A stretch of 64,000 bases of DNA from Pseudoruegeria sp. HB172150 (lineage in GTDB: Bacteria; Pseudomonadota; Alphaproteobacteria; Rhodobacterales; Rhodobacteraceae): the NCBI RefSeq assembly GCF_013184805.1, contig NZ_JAATNG010000005.1, positions 62,001 through 126,000 of the forward strand. Direction: 5' to 3'. Position numbers and translations under genes: made by a program. The notes under the pieces were generated by a model, which was not told the origin of the DNA, did not search any database, and saw nothing but the letters and a program-made list of their open reading frames with translations. Within the stretch, counting starts at the first letter, position 1; each line of letters starts with the position of its first letter. Positions 1-8,819 of the stretch are shown piece after piece.

Positions 1-255
1 CTGGTCATCGAGGGTTTCAGCGACGCGATTGTCGACCATGGTCATGACAGGCTGACATTCTTCATGGTTGACGAACACGCGACGGAAGTGGTGGTCGTAT
101 CGGTCTTTCCGGACGAGGCGACCATGAAGGATTGGCAGGCGGCCGGCGTGCGGCACGAGGTGCTGGAAAAGCTTGAACCCATGCGCAGGCAACCCCTGAT
201 CTTTCAGACATTCACGTTGGAATCTCTGCACACCACCATGGATAACGGGCAGTAG
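1..255 (+). CDS. Unknown protein, C-terminal part (5' end outside window)
   Basis: The reading frame is open from the first base of the window to a TAG at 253-255, so about 84 C-terminal residues are visible and the start lies upstream. The visible part alternates short hydrophobic strands (VVVVSVF) with a charged helix (DEATMKDWQAAGVRHEVLEKLEP). This would suit a small alpha-beta fold such as a dimeric ferredoxin-like barrel, but no diagnostic motif is present and I do not recognise the family. No clear terminator follows it. Confidence 0.5.
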   Translation: MVIEGFSDAIVDHGHDRLTFFMVDEHATEVVVVSVFPDEATMKDWQAAGVRHEVLEKLEPMRRQPLIFQTFTLESLHTTMDNGQ

Positions 256-753
256 TTCCAGGGATCAGAGCCGCGGCAGAACTACGTGACGATCTTCACC
301 TGTGAGGTGGTTTTGTCGGCCGCACCATCGCAATAGAAAAAGCTGGGCCGTTGTTTCATAATCAGCGGCCCACGCTTGGGCGCAGAAAAGCTCTGCGGTC
401 CGGTATATTGCTGCGTTGGCAAGCCGATCCCGATGGAGGGGGGCGAGTAGCCGGTCGCTCAACAACTTCGAGAGCCGCTCGCGGCTTGATGTCCTGCAGC
501 ACAAACAACGAAGGCCGCACCTTCCTGAGTGGATCATTGTCACACAGGTCGCCGCCAGATGCTCAGACCGCAAACCGTTATCAGGTCTAACTTCATTGCG
601 ATAATTACATAGTGCTGCAGGTAATAGCACGCCGCCGCTCTGATAATCAAAAGTACGCTTGCAATTCGGACGTGATTCTCGTGGCGCCCCAACGAATTAG
701 AGCGCACAGAGAGCGGTCGATCACTTTTTGAAAGGTTCGGAAAAGGGGGCGTA
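256..753. other. Intergenic stretch, no gene recognised
   Basis: About 500 bases lie between the truncated first gene and the end of the MucR-like gene. Short open frames exist on both strands, the longest being 121 codons on the minus strand at 265-630. None has a convincing ribosome site or a recognisable protein pattern, and their cysteine- and arginine-rich composition looks like shadow translation. I see no RNA gene or repeat here. Confidence 0.4.
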
Positions 754-1185
754 CTATGCCGCCTTTTTCCGTCCCAGTCCGATTTTCTTCGCGGTCTTCG
801 AACGCTTGGCAGAGTAGTTCGGTGCGACCATCGGATAGTCTTTGGAAAGACCCCAACGCTCGCGATACTCCTCGGGCGACATGTCATAGGAGGTGCGCAG
901 GTGACGCTTGAGCGTCTTGAAGGGCTTGCCGTTCTCGAGGCAGATGATCGCGTCCGGGGTGACGGAGGCGTCGATCGGAACAGCGGGAACAAGGGGTGCG
1001 ACAGGCTCTTCCACCAATTCGGGCGCGCCGCCGGCCAAATTAGCGAGAGTTGCATGGACAGATTGGATCATGCCGGACAGTTCGTCGGATGCCATCTGGT
1101 TGCGCGAGGCATAGGCAGCGACAATCTCGGTCGTAAGTGAAAGGAGGTCGTCCGTACTTTCAGTGGATTCTATGATGTCTTTCAT
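754..1185 (-). CDS. Ros/MucR-family transcriptional regulator lacking two zinc ligands
   Basis: This 143-residue protein has the MucR/Ros layout: a variable acidic N-terminus (1-75) and a C-terminal DNA-binding domain (about 78-138) containing KRHLRT, MSPEEYRERWGL, DYPMVAPNYS and KKIGLGRKK. MucR proteins are H-NS-like regulators binding AT-rich DNA. In Ros the zinc site is C-x2-C-x9-H-x4-H. Here C82 and H95 are kept, but the second Cys is Asn85 and the second His is Tyr100, so normal zinc binding is unlikely. Family members without some zinc ligands are known in alphaproteobacteria. The start is ATG at 1185 behind a weak purine-rich stretch. An AT-rich repeat lies upstream at 1307-1332. Confidence 0.9.
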   Translation of the reverse strand: MKDIIESTESTDDLLSLTTEIVAAYASRNQMASDELSGMIQSVHATLANLAGGAPELVEEPVAPLVPAVPIDASVTPDAIICLENGKPFKTLKRHLRTSYDMSPEEYRERWGLSKDYPMVAPNYSAKRSKTAKKIGLGRKKAA

Positions 1186-1623
1186 GGACTTGTTCTCGTC
1201 TTTGGGATTCTGCGCGTCTGACTACGCTTGATCACTGTGTTTTACCAGCCCCGCGCCATTCACATTGTAGAAACGGGCGGCAAGTATTTGCCGAACTCCA
1301 TATCCGAATGTTTTTATTGGAACGTTTTTATTAAGATATGCTTAAGCTCTACTCAGTTTACTTCCAGGTCGGCTTCGAGCTGCAAGGAGCGAGTCAAGAG
1401 AGCCACGGCAGTTCGTCTTTCGCTCCGGGTCCAATTGCGGGGAAGCACGGCGTCAAGCCAGCGCCGGACCGCGTCACCACCCGCAGAGTCGAACCATGGC
1501 CCAACAAGGATCAGCAGGCCCATAAATCTACCGGCTGCCGCAAATATCCAACCGCATGTCAACAAGACTGGTGCTTTGACATACGCTGCCGGTCCGGGAA
1601 ATCTGGCCCGGCAGGAGGATCTC
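1186..1623. other. Regulatory region between the mucR-like gene and the phosphoribosyltransferase gene
   Basis: This 438-base region separates two diverging genes. The part next to mucR holds the most AT-rich stretch of the neighbourhood, around 1295-1345. An open frame runs upstream of the phosphoribosyltransferase from 1228 in the same frame, but the ribosome site and the family start point to 1624, so I do not count it as coding. No RNA gene is seen. Confidence 0.45.
1307..1332. promoter_or_regulatory. AT-rich tandem direct repeat upstream of mucR
   Basis: AATGTTTTTATT (1307-1318) is followed after two bases by AACGTTTTTATT (1321-1332). The two 12-mers differ at one position and repeat with a 14-base period in otherwise GC-rich DNA, about 120-150 bases before the mucR start. 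MucR/Ros proteins bind AT-rich sites and commonly repress their own genes, so this is a candidate autoregulatory site. That role is inference. Confidence 0.4.
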
Positions 1624-2268
1624 ATGCAGCGATTCCGCAACCGCACCGACGCGGGCGAGACGCTGGCCGAGCGCGTTGCGGCGCTGGGTCTGGCGGACCC
1701 GGTCGTGCTGGCTCTGCCGCGCGGTGGTGTCCCCGTCGCCGCACCGGTTGCGAAAAAGCTGAACGCGCCGCTCGATCTTATCCTTGTTCGCAAGATTGGC
1801 GCGCCCGGAAATCCCGAATTCGCCGCCGGTGCCGTCGCCGACGGACCGAAGCCGCAGGTGGTCTGGAATGACAGCGTCCTTAACGGTCTCGGCATTGGAG
1901 AAGATGACCTGCAGGAGACTTACGAACACGAGCTGGAAACCCTTAAGACCCGCCGCGAGATCTATCTCAAGGGCCGCGCCCGCGTGCCACTGGCCGGGCG
2001 GGACGTGGTGGTGGTCGACGACGGTATCGCTACCGGCGCCACGTTGCGTGCGGCGTTACAGGCGGTCTCGGTTCAGGGGCCACGGCAGGTCGTCCTGGCG
2101 GTCCCCATCGCGCCGCAGGACGCAGAGCCGCGCTTTGCCCAGATGGTCGACCGTTTCGTCTGTCTCAGTACACCGGCGGTTTTCTACGCGGTCGGTCAGG
2201 GCTATGACGACTTTGCGCAGACCAGCGACGCCGAGGTGATTGCCTGTCTCGACGCGAACCGGAACTGA
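1624..2268 (+). CDS. Phosphoribosyltransferase-family protein
   Basis: The 214-residue product has the type I phosphoribosyltransferase fold. It carries LPRGGVPVA near residues 31-39 and the PRPP-binding signature VVVVDDGIATGAT at 128-140, with the two acidic residues expected to hold the ribose of PRPP. Members of this standalone family are usually annotated only as putative phosphoribosyltransferases; the base substrate is unknown. The start is ATG 1624, seven bases after a strong GGAGG; upstream codons in the same frame have no ribosome site. A YtoQ-like gene begins 16 bases after the stop, so the two are probably co-transcribed. Confidence 0.85.
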   Translation: MQRFRNRTDAGETLAERVAALGLADPVVLALPRGGVPVAAPVAKKLNAPLDLILVRKIGAPGNPEFAAGAVADGPKPQVVWNDSVLNGLGIGEDDLQETYEHELETLKTRREIYLKGRARVPLAGRDVVVVDDGIATGATLRAALQAVSVQGPRQVVLAVPIAPQDAEPRFAQMVDRFVCLSTPAVFYAVGQGYDDFAQTSDAEVIACLDANRN

Positions 2269-2284
2269 GAAAAGGGCAGGGGAT

Positions 2285-2734
2285 ATGGGGCTGAAGGTCT
2301 ATCTCTCGGGAGAGATCCACACCGACTGGCGCGAGCAGATCATCGACGGGTCCAGAGGGCTCGACGTGGAATTCAGCTCCCCCGTCACGGATCACGCCGC
2401 CAGCGACGATTGCGGGGTAGAGATCCTTGGCGCGGAGCCGAACAAGTTCTGGCACGACCACAAGGGCGCCAAGGTCAATGCGATCCGAACCCGCAAGGGT
2501 ATCGCCGATGCCGATGTCGTGGTCGTACGCTTCGGCGAGAAGTACAGGCAGTGGAATGCGGCGTTCGATGCAGGCTATGCGGCGGCTCTTGGAAAGTCGC
2601 TGATCGTGCTTCACGGGCCGGATCACCAGCACGCCCTGAAGGAGGTCGACGCGGCGGCACTTGCCGTCGCCGATGAGCCGGACCAGGTGGTCGATATCCT
2701 GCGCTACGTGCTGACCGGAAAGCTGTCGCGCTGA
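2285..2734 (+). CDS. YtoQ-family protein
   Basis: The 149-residue protein begins MGLKVYLSGEIHTDWREQI and contains APVTDHAAS-like (SPVTDHAAS), FWHDHKGAKVNAIRTR, RFGEKYRQWNAAFDAGYAAALGK and KEVDAAALAVA. I recognise this pattern as the YtoQ family, which resembles nucleoside 2-deoxyribosyltransferase-like folds; its biochemical function is not established. ATG 2285 is preferred to an in-frame upstream start because it sits just after the phosphoribosyltransferase stop and matches the family start. It probably forms a two-gene unit with the upstream gene. Confidence 0.85.
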   Translation: MGLKVYLSGEIHTDWREQIIDGSRGLDVEFSSPVTDHAASDDCGVEILGAEPNKFWHDHKGAKVNAIRTRKGIADADVVVVRFGEKYRQWNAAFDAGYAAALGKSLIVLHGPDHQHALKEVDAAALAVADEPDQVVDILRYVLTGKLSR

Positions 2735-2803
2735 CGAAAAGTCACCTTTCCGGCAAGGGGCTTGCCAGCATGCATGCGGTCGGGATACGGTTTTTTAGGA
2801 TTT

Positions 2804-2821
2804 GTGCCCCAGTCGGGGCAC
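2804..2821. terminator. GC-rich hairpin after the ytoQ-like gene (terminator candidate)
   Basis: GTGCCCC (2804-2810) and GGGGCAC (2815-2821) form a perfect 7-bp stem with a 4-base loop, 70 bases after the ytoQ-like stop. No T-run follows, so it is not a classical intrinsic terminator. It may stabilise the transcript end or belong to the upstream region of the ribosomal operon. Confidence 0.35.
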
Positions 2822-2839
2822 GAATCATGTGGGCGTACT

Positions 2840-2869
2840 CTTGACCTTCCCGGGTCAAGACCTTATTCC
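2840..2869 (+). promoter_or_regulatory. Candidate promoter of the rpsM operon, overlapping an inverted repeat
   Basis: TTGACC at 2841-2846 followed after 17 bases by TATTCC (2864-2869) is a reasonable vegetative -35/-10 pair, about 155 bases before rpsM. The -35 box lies within an inverted repeat: CTTGACC (2840-2846) and GGTCAAG (2853-2859), six bases apart, which could act as an operator. It is the best promoter-like match in the rpsM upstream region. Confidence 0.45.
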
Positions 2870-2955
2870 GCAACCTCTCGACAGAGAATCGGCTGCAGTA
2901 AGGGGTCGCGCCCCACCTTCAGTTAGAGACATACCAATTTGGCCCGTCGGCATGA

Positions 2956-3003
2956 AAGCCTTCGGGCTTCCGTTGTGAAAAAAGGTTCTGGAGCTACGGA
3001 ACC
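2956..3003 (+). promoter_or_regulatory. Possible structured leader of rpsM
   Basis: AAGCC-TTCG-GGCTT (2956-2969) forms a short stem closed by the extra-stable C(TTCG)G tetraloop. A second pair, GGTTC (2984-2988) and GAACC (2999-3003), lies just upstream of the rpsM ribosome site. Leader structures control ribosomal operons in many bacteria; here a regulatory role is inference only. Confidence 0.3.
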
Positions 3004-3024
3004 GCAACCGAAAAGGACATATAC

Positions 3025-3393
3025 GTGGCCCGTATATCCGGTGTTAACATCCCTACAGGCAAGCGCGTTCCGATCGCGCTGACCTATATCCACGGAATCG
3101 GCCCTGCGACGGCCAAGACCATCTGCGCCGCCGTCGGCATCGAAGAGACCCGCCGGGTCAACGAGCTGTCTGACGCCGAAGTGCTGCAGATCCGTGAGCA
3201 CATCGACGCCAACCTGACTGTCGAAGGCGACCTGCGCCGCGAAGTTCAGATGAACATCAAGCGTCTGATGGACCTTGGCTGCTACCGTGGCCTGCGCCAT
3301 CGCCGCAACCTGCCCGTGCGCGGTCAGCGCACCCATACCAACGCCCGTACCCGCAAGGGCCCGGCGAAGCCGATTGCCGGCAAGAAGAAGTAA
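3025..3393 (+). CDS. rpsM: 30S ribosomal protein S13
   Basis: The 122-residue product is a full-length S13: it starts [14 protein letters not shown], carries the GIGPATA helix-two-turn-helix motif near residues 24-30, and ends with the [15 protein letters not shown] tail that reaches toward tRNA in the 30S head. The start codon is GTG at 3025, preceded by AAAAGGA. It is first in rpsM-rpsK-rpoA-rplQ. The gene upstream is not adk or secY, which often precede rpsM in related bacteria, so this alpha-type operon appears to have its own promoter. Confidence 0.98.
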   Translation: MARISGVNIPTGKRVPIALTYIHGIGPATAKTICAAVGIEETRRVNELSDAEVLQIREHIDANLTVEGDLRREVQMNIKRLMDLGCYRGLRHRRNLPVRGQRTHTNARTRKGPAKPIAGKKK

Positions 3394-3408
3394 GGAAGGG
3401 CAGCACAG

Positions 3409-3798
3409 ATGGCACGTGATCGTCGCGCTCCGAAGCGCAAGGTTTCCAAGAACATCGCCGCTGGCGTTGCTCATGTGAACTCGTCGTTCAACAACACCAA
3501 GATCCTGATCTCGGACGTGCAGGGCAACGCGATTGCCTGGTCGTCCGCCGGCACCATGGGCTTCAAGGGTTCGCGCAAATCGACTCCCTACGCCGCCCAG
3601 ATGGCTGCCGAAGATGCCGGCAAGAAGGCGCAGGAACACGGCGTGAAAACGCTGGAAGTCGAGGTTCAGGGTCCGGGTTCGGGCCGTGAATCCGCGCTGC
3701 GCGCCCTGGCCGCCGTGGGCTTCAACATCACGTCGATCCGCGACGTGACGCCGATCGCTCATAACGGCTGCCGCCCGCCGAAGCGCCGCCGCGTCTGA
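3409..3798 (+). CDS. rpsK: 30S ribosomal protein S11
   Basis: This 129-residue S11 has the typical core [34 protein letters not shown], and the basic C-terminus [13 protein letters not shown]11 lies on the platform of the 30S subunit and contacts 16S rRNA and mRNA. ATG 3409 follows GGAAGGG, 15 bases after the rpsM stop. It is co-transcribed with rpsM and probably rpoA, which begins 119 bases later. Confidence 0.98.
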   Translation: MARDRRAPKRKVSKNIAAGVAHVNSSFNNTKILISDVQGNAIAWSSAGTMGFKGSRKSTPYAAQMAAEDAGKKAQEHGVKTLEVEVQGPGSGRESALRALAAVGFNITSIRDVTPIAHNGCRPPKRRRV

Positions 3799-3917
3799 CC
3801 AAGGATCGTATCTTCGACGGGCTGCGCCGACCCCCCGCGCGGCCCGTTCAGCCATTGATTACCTCGGGAGTTCCCCGCCTCGGGTCCGGCAGGGAACATG
3901 AATGGAGGCCATAGAGC

Positions 3918-4934
3918 ATGATCCACAAGAACTGGCAGGAACTGATCAAGCCAACCCAGCTGGAGATCAAGCCGGGTAACGATCCCGCGCGTCAGGCGAC
4001 CGTCGTCGCCGAGCCGCTGGAGCGTGGCTTCGGCCTGACGCTGGGCAACGCGCTGCGCCGCGTGCTGCTGTCCTCGCTGCAGGGTGCGGCGATCACCAGC
4101 GTTCAGATCGACAACGTCCTGCACGAATTTTCGTCCATCGCCGGTGTCCGCGAGGACGTGACCGACGTGGTATTGAACCTCAAGGGCGTCGCGATCCGCA
4201 TGGAAGTCGAAGGGCCGAAGCGCCTGTCGATTTCGGCCAAGGGTCCGATGGTCGTCACCGCCGGTGACATCTCTGAATCGGCTGGCATCGAGATCCTGAA
4301 CAAGGATCACGTGATCTGCCACCTCGACGAGGGCGCGAACCTGTTCATGGAACTGACCGTGAACACCGGAAAGGGCTATGTCTCGGCCGACAAGAACCGC
4401 CCCGAAGACGCGCCCATCGGCCTGATGCCGATCGACGCGATCTACTCGCCGGTCAAGAAAGTGTCCTACGACGTGCAGCCCACCCGCGAGGGCCAGGTGC
4501 TGGACTACGACAAGCTGACGCTGAAGATGGAAACTGACGGGTCGGTCAGCCCGGATGACGCGGTGGCATTCGCCGCCCGCATCCTGCAGGACCAGCTGTC
4601 GATCTTCGTCAACTTCGACGAACCGGAAAGCGCCAGCCGCGCCGACGAGGACGAGGGGTTGGAGTTCAACCCGCTCCTTCTCAAGAAGGTGGACGAACTG
4701 GAACTGTCGGTCCGCTCGGCGAACTGCCTGAAGAACGACAACATCGTCTATATCGGCGACCTGATCCAGAAGACCGAAGCCGAGATGCTGCGCACCCCGA
4801 ACTTCGGCCGCAAGTCGCTGAACGAGATCAAGGAAGTGCTGTCCGGAATGGGCCTGCACCTCGGCATGGATGTCGAGGAATGGCCGCCGGAAAACATCGA
4901 GGACCTGGCCAAGAAGTTCGAGGACCAGTTCTAA
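3918..4934 (+). CDS. rpoA: DNA-directed RNA polymerase subunit alpha
   Basis: The 338-residue product is a complete alpha subunit. The N-terminal dimerisation/assembly domain (about 1-235) has [26 protein letters not shown]. The C-terminal domain (about 260-320), which contacts UP elements and activators, has [30 protein letters not shown] 3918 is nine bases after GGAGG. The antisense frame over this gene is also open (3759-5183), but this is the usual consequence of high GC codon use. Confidence 0.98.
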   Translation: MIHKNWQELIKPTQLEIKPGNDPARQATVVAEPLERGFGLTLGNALRRVLLSSLQGAAITSVQIDNVLHEFSSIAGVREDVTDVVLNLKGVAIRMEVEGPKRLSISAKGPMVVTAGDISESAGIEILNKDHVICHLDEGANLFMELTVNTGKGYVSADKNRPEDAPIGLMPIDAIYSPVKKVSYDVQPTREGQVLDYDKLTLKMETDGSVSPDDAVAFAARILQDQLSIFVNFDEPESASRADEDEGLEFNPLLLKKVDELELSVRSANCLKNDNIVYIGDLIQKTEAEMLRTPNFGRKSLNEIKEVLSGMGLHLGMDVEEWPPENIEDLAKKFEDQF

Positions 4935-4948
4935 GACGGTTAAGCTCG

Positions 4949-4996
4949 GGCCGTGCACGAACGTGTACGGCCTGTGCGCACGCGGTGTACGCCGCG
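4949..4996 (+). promoter_or_regulatory. Stem-loops in the rpoA-rplQ spacer
   Basis: Fifteen bases after the rpoA stop, GGCCGTGCAC (4949-4958), loop GAAC, and GTGTACGGCC (4963-4972) form a 10-bp stem with a single G-T wobble. CGCGG (4981-4985) and CCGCG (4992-4996) form a second small stem. No T-run follows, so full termination is unlikely. RNA processing, partial attenuation or protection of the rpoA end are possible roles, all inferred. Confidence 0.5.
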
Positions 4997-5090
4997 ACAT
5001 CGGGCGCAATGCCCCAAGGAGAGCCGGTGACACGCATCGCCGGCCAGACAAAGCAAAACCGCCCGTAGAGGGCAAAATAGGAGTAAGAAA

Positions 5091-5516
5091 ATGCGTCACG
5101 CCCGCGGATACCGCCGCCTGAATCGCACTCACGAGCACCGCAAGGCGCTCTTTTCGAACATGGCCGGCTCGCTGATCGAGCACGAGCAGATCAAGACGAC
5201 CCTGCCGAAAGCCAAGGAACTAAAGCGGATTGCCGACAAGCTGATCACGCTCGCCAAGCGTGGCGGCGACGACCTGCACGCCCGTCGCCAGGCCGCATCG
5301 CAGCTTAAGCAGGACGCCTACGTCGCCAAGCTGTTCGACGTTCTGGGCCCGCGTTATGCCGAACGTAACGGCGGCTACACGCGCGTCCTCAAAGCCGGCT
5401 TCCGCTATGGCGACATGGCCCCGATGGCGATCATCGAGTTCGTTGACCGCGACCCCGACGCCAAAGGCGCTGCCGACAAGGCCCGCGTTGCGGCCGAGGA
5501 AGCTCTGGAAGATTAA
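5091..5516 (+). CDS. rplQ: 50S ribosomal protein L17
   Basis: The 141-residue product starts [18 protein letters not shown] and contains [38 protein letters not shown] and [14 protein letters not shown], all characteristic of L17 near the exit-tunnel side of the 50S subunit. It carries the short C-terminal extension ([13 protein letters not shown]) common in alphaproteobacteria. ATG 5091 follows AGGAG. It is the last gene of the operon and is followed by a terminator at 5593-5624. Confidence 0.98.
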   Translation: MRHARGYRRLNRTHEHRKALFSNMAGSLIEHEQIKTTLPKAKELKRIADKLITLAKRGGDDLHARRQAASQLKQDAYVAKLFDVLGPRYAERNGGYTRVLKAGFRYGDMAPMAIIEFVDRDPDAKGAADKARVAAEEALED

Positions 5517-5592
5517 GGGCTTAGCCGTCTTCCGTGTGGGGAGGCGGAATGGGGTTTCAAGGAAACTCCGGAAAGTCATGTGTGATCGCAAG

Positions 5593-5624
5593 GGCCGCCC
5601 GTTCGGGTGGCCTTTCGCTTTTTC
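5593..5624 (+). terminator. Intrinsic terminator after rplQ
   Basis: GGCCGCCC (5593-5600), loop GTTC, and GGGTGGCC (5605-5612) form an 8-bp stem with one G-T wobble, followed by TTTCGCTTTTTC. Stem and T-rich tail fit a Rho-independent terminator closing the ribosomal operon. Confidence 0.85.
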
Positions 5625-5646
5625 CGCGATGGATTAGATTGAGGAA

Positions 5647-6050
5647 ATGTCGACCACCGCAGGATATTCCGGAACGCCGCTGCTGAAGAAACTCGGCTTC
5701 AAGCCGGGCTGGAACGTGCTAGTCCTGCACGCCCCCGCCGGATATGTCGACCTCCTCGACGGGGCGGAGGAGGTGACGTTCACAGAAGACGCGGAGGCGA
5801 CCGGCCTAGAAGCTATCCACCTTTTTTTGCATGAGTTTGACGAGCTGAACGACGTATCCGCGCTGCTGAAGCGCCTCACGCCCGGCGGCATGCTCTGGCT
5901 GAGCTGGGCAAAGAAGTCGTCGAAGCTGCATGCCGGAATTACCGAGGACGACCTGCGCGCGGCGGTTCTGCCGTTGGGCTGGGTGGATGTGAAGGTCTGT
6001 GCTGTCGACGCGGATTGGTCCGGGCTGAAATTCCTCAAGAGGAAAGCCTG

Positions 6051-6051
<1 letters not shown>
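5647..6051 (+). CDS. DUF3052-family protein
   Basis: The 134-residue protein starts MSTTAGYSGTPLLKKLGFKPG and later has LLKRLTPGGMLWLSWAKKSSKLHAGITEDDLR, which I recognise as the DUF3052 pattern. The fold resembles a reduced Rossmann/methyltransferase-like core, but there is no clear SAM-binding glycine motif and no function is established. Its TGA overlaps the rarA ATG by one base, so the two are translationally coupled. It begins 23 bases after the rplQ terminator. Confidence 0.8.
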
Positions 6052-7364
<1,313 letters not shown>

Positions 7365-7395
7365 CATCGCGGCCCGCAGGATCAAGAGAACCTCC

Positions 7396-7773
7396 ATGTT
7401 TTACACGCTGATCCAAGTCGCGCTGGGCGGAGCCATCGGCGCCAGCGGCCGGTACCTGACCGGCGTCGCGACCGTGCGCATATTCGGTCATGGCTTTCCG
7501 TGGGGAACGCTGACGGTGAACGTCATCGGCTCTTTCATCATGGGGGTGATCGTCGTGCTGCTCGGCGAGTTCAGCGCCAACCGCTTAGCCCCTTTCCTGA
7601 TGACCGGCGTTCTGGGCGGTTTCACAACGTTCTCTGCTTTTTCACTCGATGCGATGACATTGTATGAACGCGGCGATGTGGGCCTCGCACTGGGTTACAT
7701 CGCTGTCTCGGTGATGGTTTCGCTGGCGGCGATTGCCGTCGGCGTGCTTGCGACACGGGCCATGTTCGCATGA
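7396..7773 (+). CDS. crcB: Fluoride efflux channel CrcB/Fluc
   Basis: This 125-residue four-helix membrane protein has the Fluc signatures GGAIGASGRYL near the N-terminus, TLTVNVIGSF in helix 2 and GVLGGFTTFSAFSLD in helix 3, whose phenylalanines line the fluoride path. Fluc channels are dual-topology dimers exporting fluoride. No fluoride riboswitch is visible in the 31-base gap after rarA. The stop overlaps the next ATG (ATGA, 7770-7773), indicating coupling to the pseudouridine synthase gene. Confidence 0.92.
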   Translation: MFYTLIQVALGGAIGASGRYLTGVATVRIFGHGFPWGTLTVNVIGSFIMGVIVVLLGEFSANRLAPFLMTGVLGGFTTFSAFSLDAMTLYERGDVGLALGYIAVSVMVSLAAIAVGVLATRAMFA

Positions 7774-8819
7774 GCGGGGTTCAGACACTGACCGTCGGTG
7801 CGGACGAGGGCGAACAGCGTCTCGACCGCTGGTTCCGCCGGCACTTCCCTCATGTGCCTCAGGGCCGGATCGAGAAGATGTGCCGCAAGGGAGAGATCCG
7901 CGTGGACGGCGGCCGGGTTAAGGCCGCCTCTCGCATCGCGCCGGGCATGCAGGTGCGTGTGCCGCCATTGCCCGACTCGGAAGACGAGGCGCCCGCAAGG
8001 CCGCAGCGTCCGGCCGTCCCCGACAAGGATGCGGCGATGATGATGGATGCGGTGATCTATCGCGACGACCACATCATCGCGATCAACAAGCCTCCGGGGT
8101 TGCCAACCCAGGGTGGCAGCGGGCAGACGCGGCATGTCGATGGGCTGAGCGAGGCGTTGCGGTTCGGCTATGACGACAAGCCGAGGCTTGTGCACCGGCT
8201 CGACAAGGACACGTCCGGCGTTCTGCTGCTGGCGCGGACGCGGGCGGTTGCACAGGACCTGACTGCAGCCATTAGGCACCGGCAGACACGCAAGATCTAC
8301 TGGGCTTTGGTGGCGGGTGTTCCAACGCCATATCTCGGCGAGATCAAGTACGGGCTGGTGAAGGCGGGTGGCCACGGCAAGGGCGGCGAGGGCGAGAAGA
8401 TGCGCGCCATCCATCCGCGGGAGATAGATTCCACTCCCGGAGCGAAACGGGCCGATACCCTCTACGCTACGCTGTACAGGGTGGCCGGACGGGCGAGCTG
8501 GGTCGCGATGGAACCGATCACCGGACGGACGCACCAGCTGCGCGCGCATATGGCGGCGATCGGGCATCCGATCATCGGCGACGGCAAGTACGGTGGTTCC
8601 GGCCAGGAGAACATGGGTGACGGCTGGGGCGCGCAGCTGGGCGGCATCATCTCGAAAAAGCTGCACCTGCATGCACGGTCGATGACCTTCGAGCATTCGG
8701 TCACGCGGAAGACCGTCACCGTGACTGCGCCGTTGCCGGAACACATGGCGCAAAGCTGGGAAACCTTCGGATGGAGCGAGGACTTGGCGGCGGACGATCC
8801 GTTCGAGGAATTGATGTGA
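7770..8819 (+). CDS. rluC: RluA-family pseudouridine synthase (RluC type)
   Basis: The 349-residue product has an N-terminal S4 RNA-binding domain (QRLDRWFRRHFP...GEIRVDGGRV, residues about 15-55) and a RluA-type catalytic domain with HRLDKDTSG at 142-150; Asp145 is the expected catalytic nucleophile. GRTHQLRAHMA follows near the middle. RluC modifies 23S rRNA uridines 955, 2504 and 2580 in E. coli. RluC is the likeliest match, but RluD-like specificity cannot be excluded. Start overlaps crcB by four bases; stop overlaps the GTG of the HAD gene. Confidence 0.85.
   Translation: MSGVQTLTVGADEGEQRLDRWFRRHFPHVPQGRIEKMCRKGEIRVDGGRVKAASRIAPGMQVRVPPLPDSEDEAPARPQRPAVPDKDAAMMMDAVIYRDDHIIAINKPPGLPTQGGSGQTRHVDGLSEALRFGYDDKPRLVHRLDKDTSGVLLLARTRAVAQDLTAAIRHRQTRKIYWALVAGVPTPYLGEIKYGLVKAGGHGKGGEGEKMRAIHPREIDSTPGAKRADTLYATLYRVAGRASWVAMEPITGRTHQLRAHMAAIGHPIIGDGKYGGSGQENMGDGWGAQLGGIISKKLHLHARSMTFEHSVTRKTVTVTAPLPEHMAQSWETFGWSEDLAADDPFEELM

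Noticed and set aside
265-630. 121-codon minus-strand open frame between the first gene and mucR
   Set aside because: No ribosome site, Cys/Arg-rich shadow-like composition, no recognisable pattern.
3759-5183. 474-codon minus-strand open frame across rpoA
   Set aside because: It is antisense to a certain rpoA gene and reflects GC-rich codon use.
7365-7395. Fluoride riboswitch before crcB
   Set aside because: Only 31 bases separate rarA and crcB and no riboswitch-like structure is visible.
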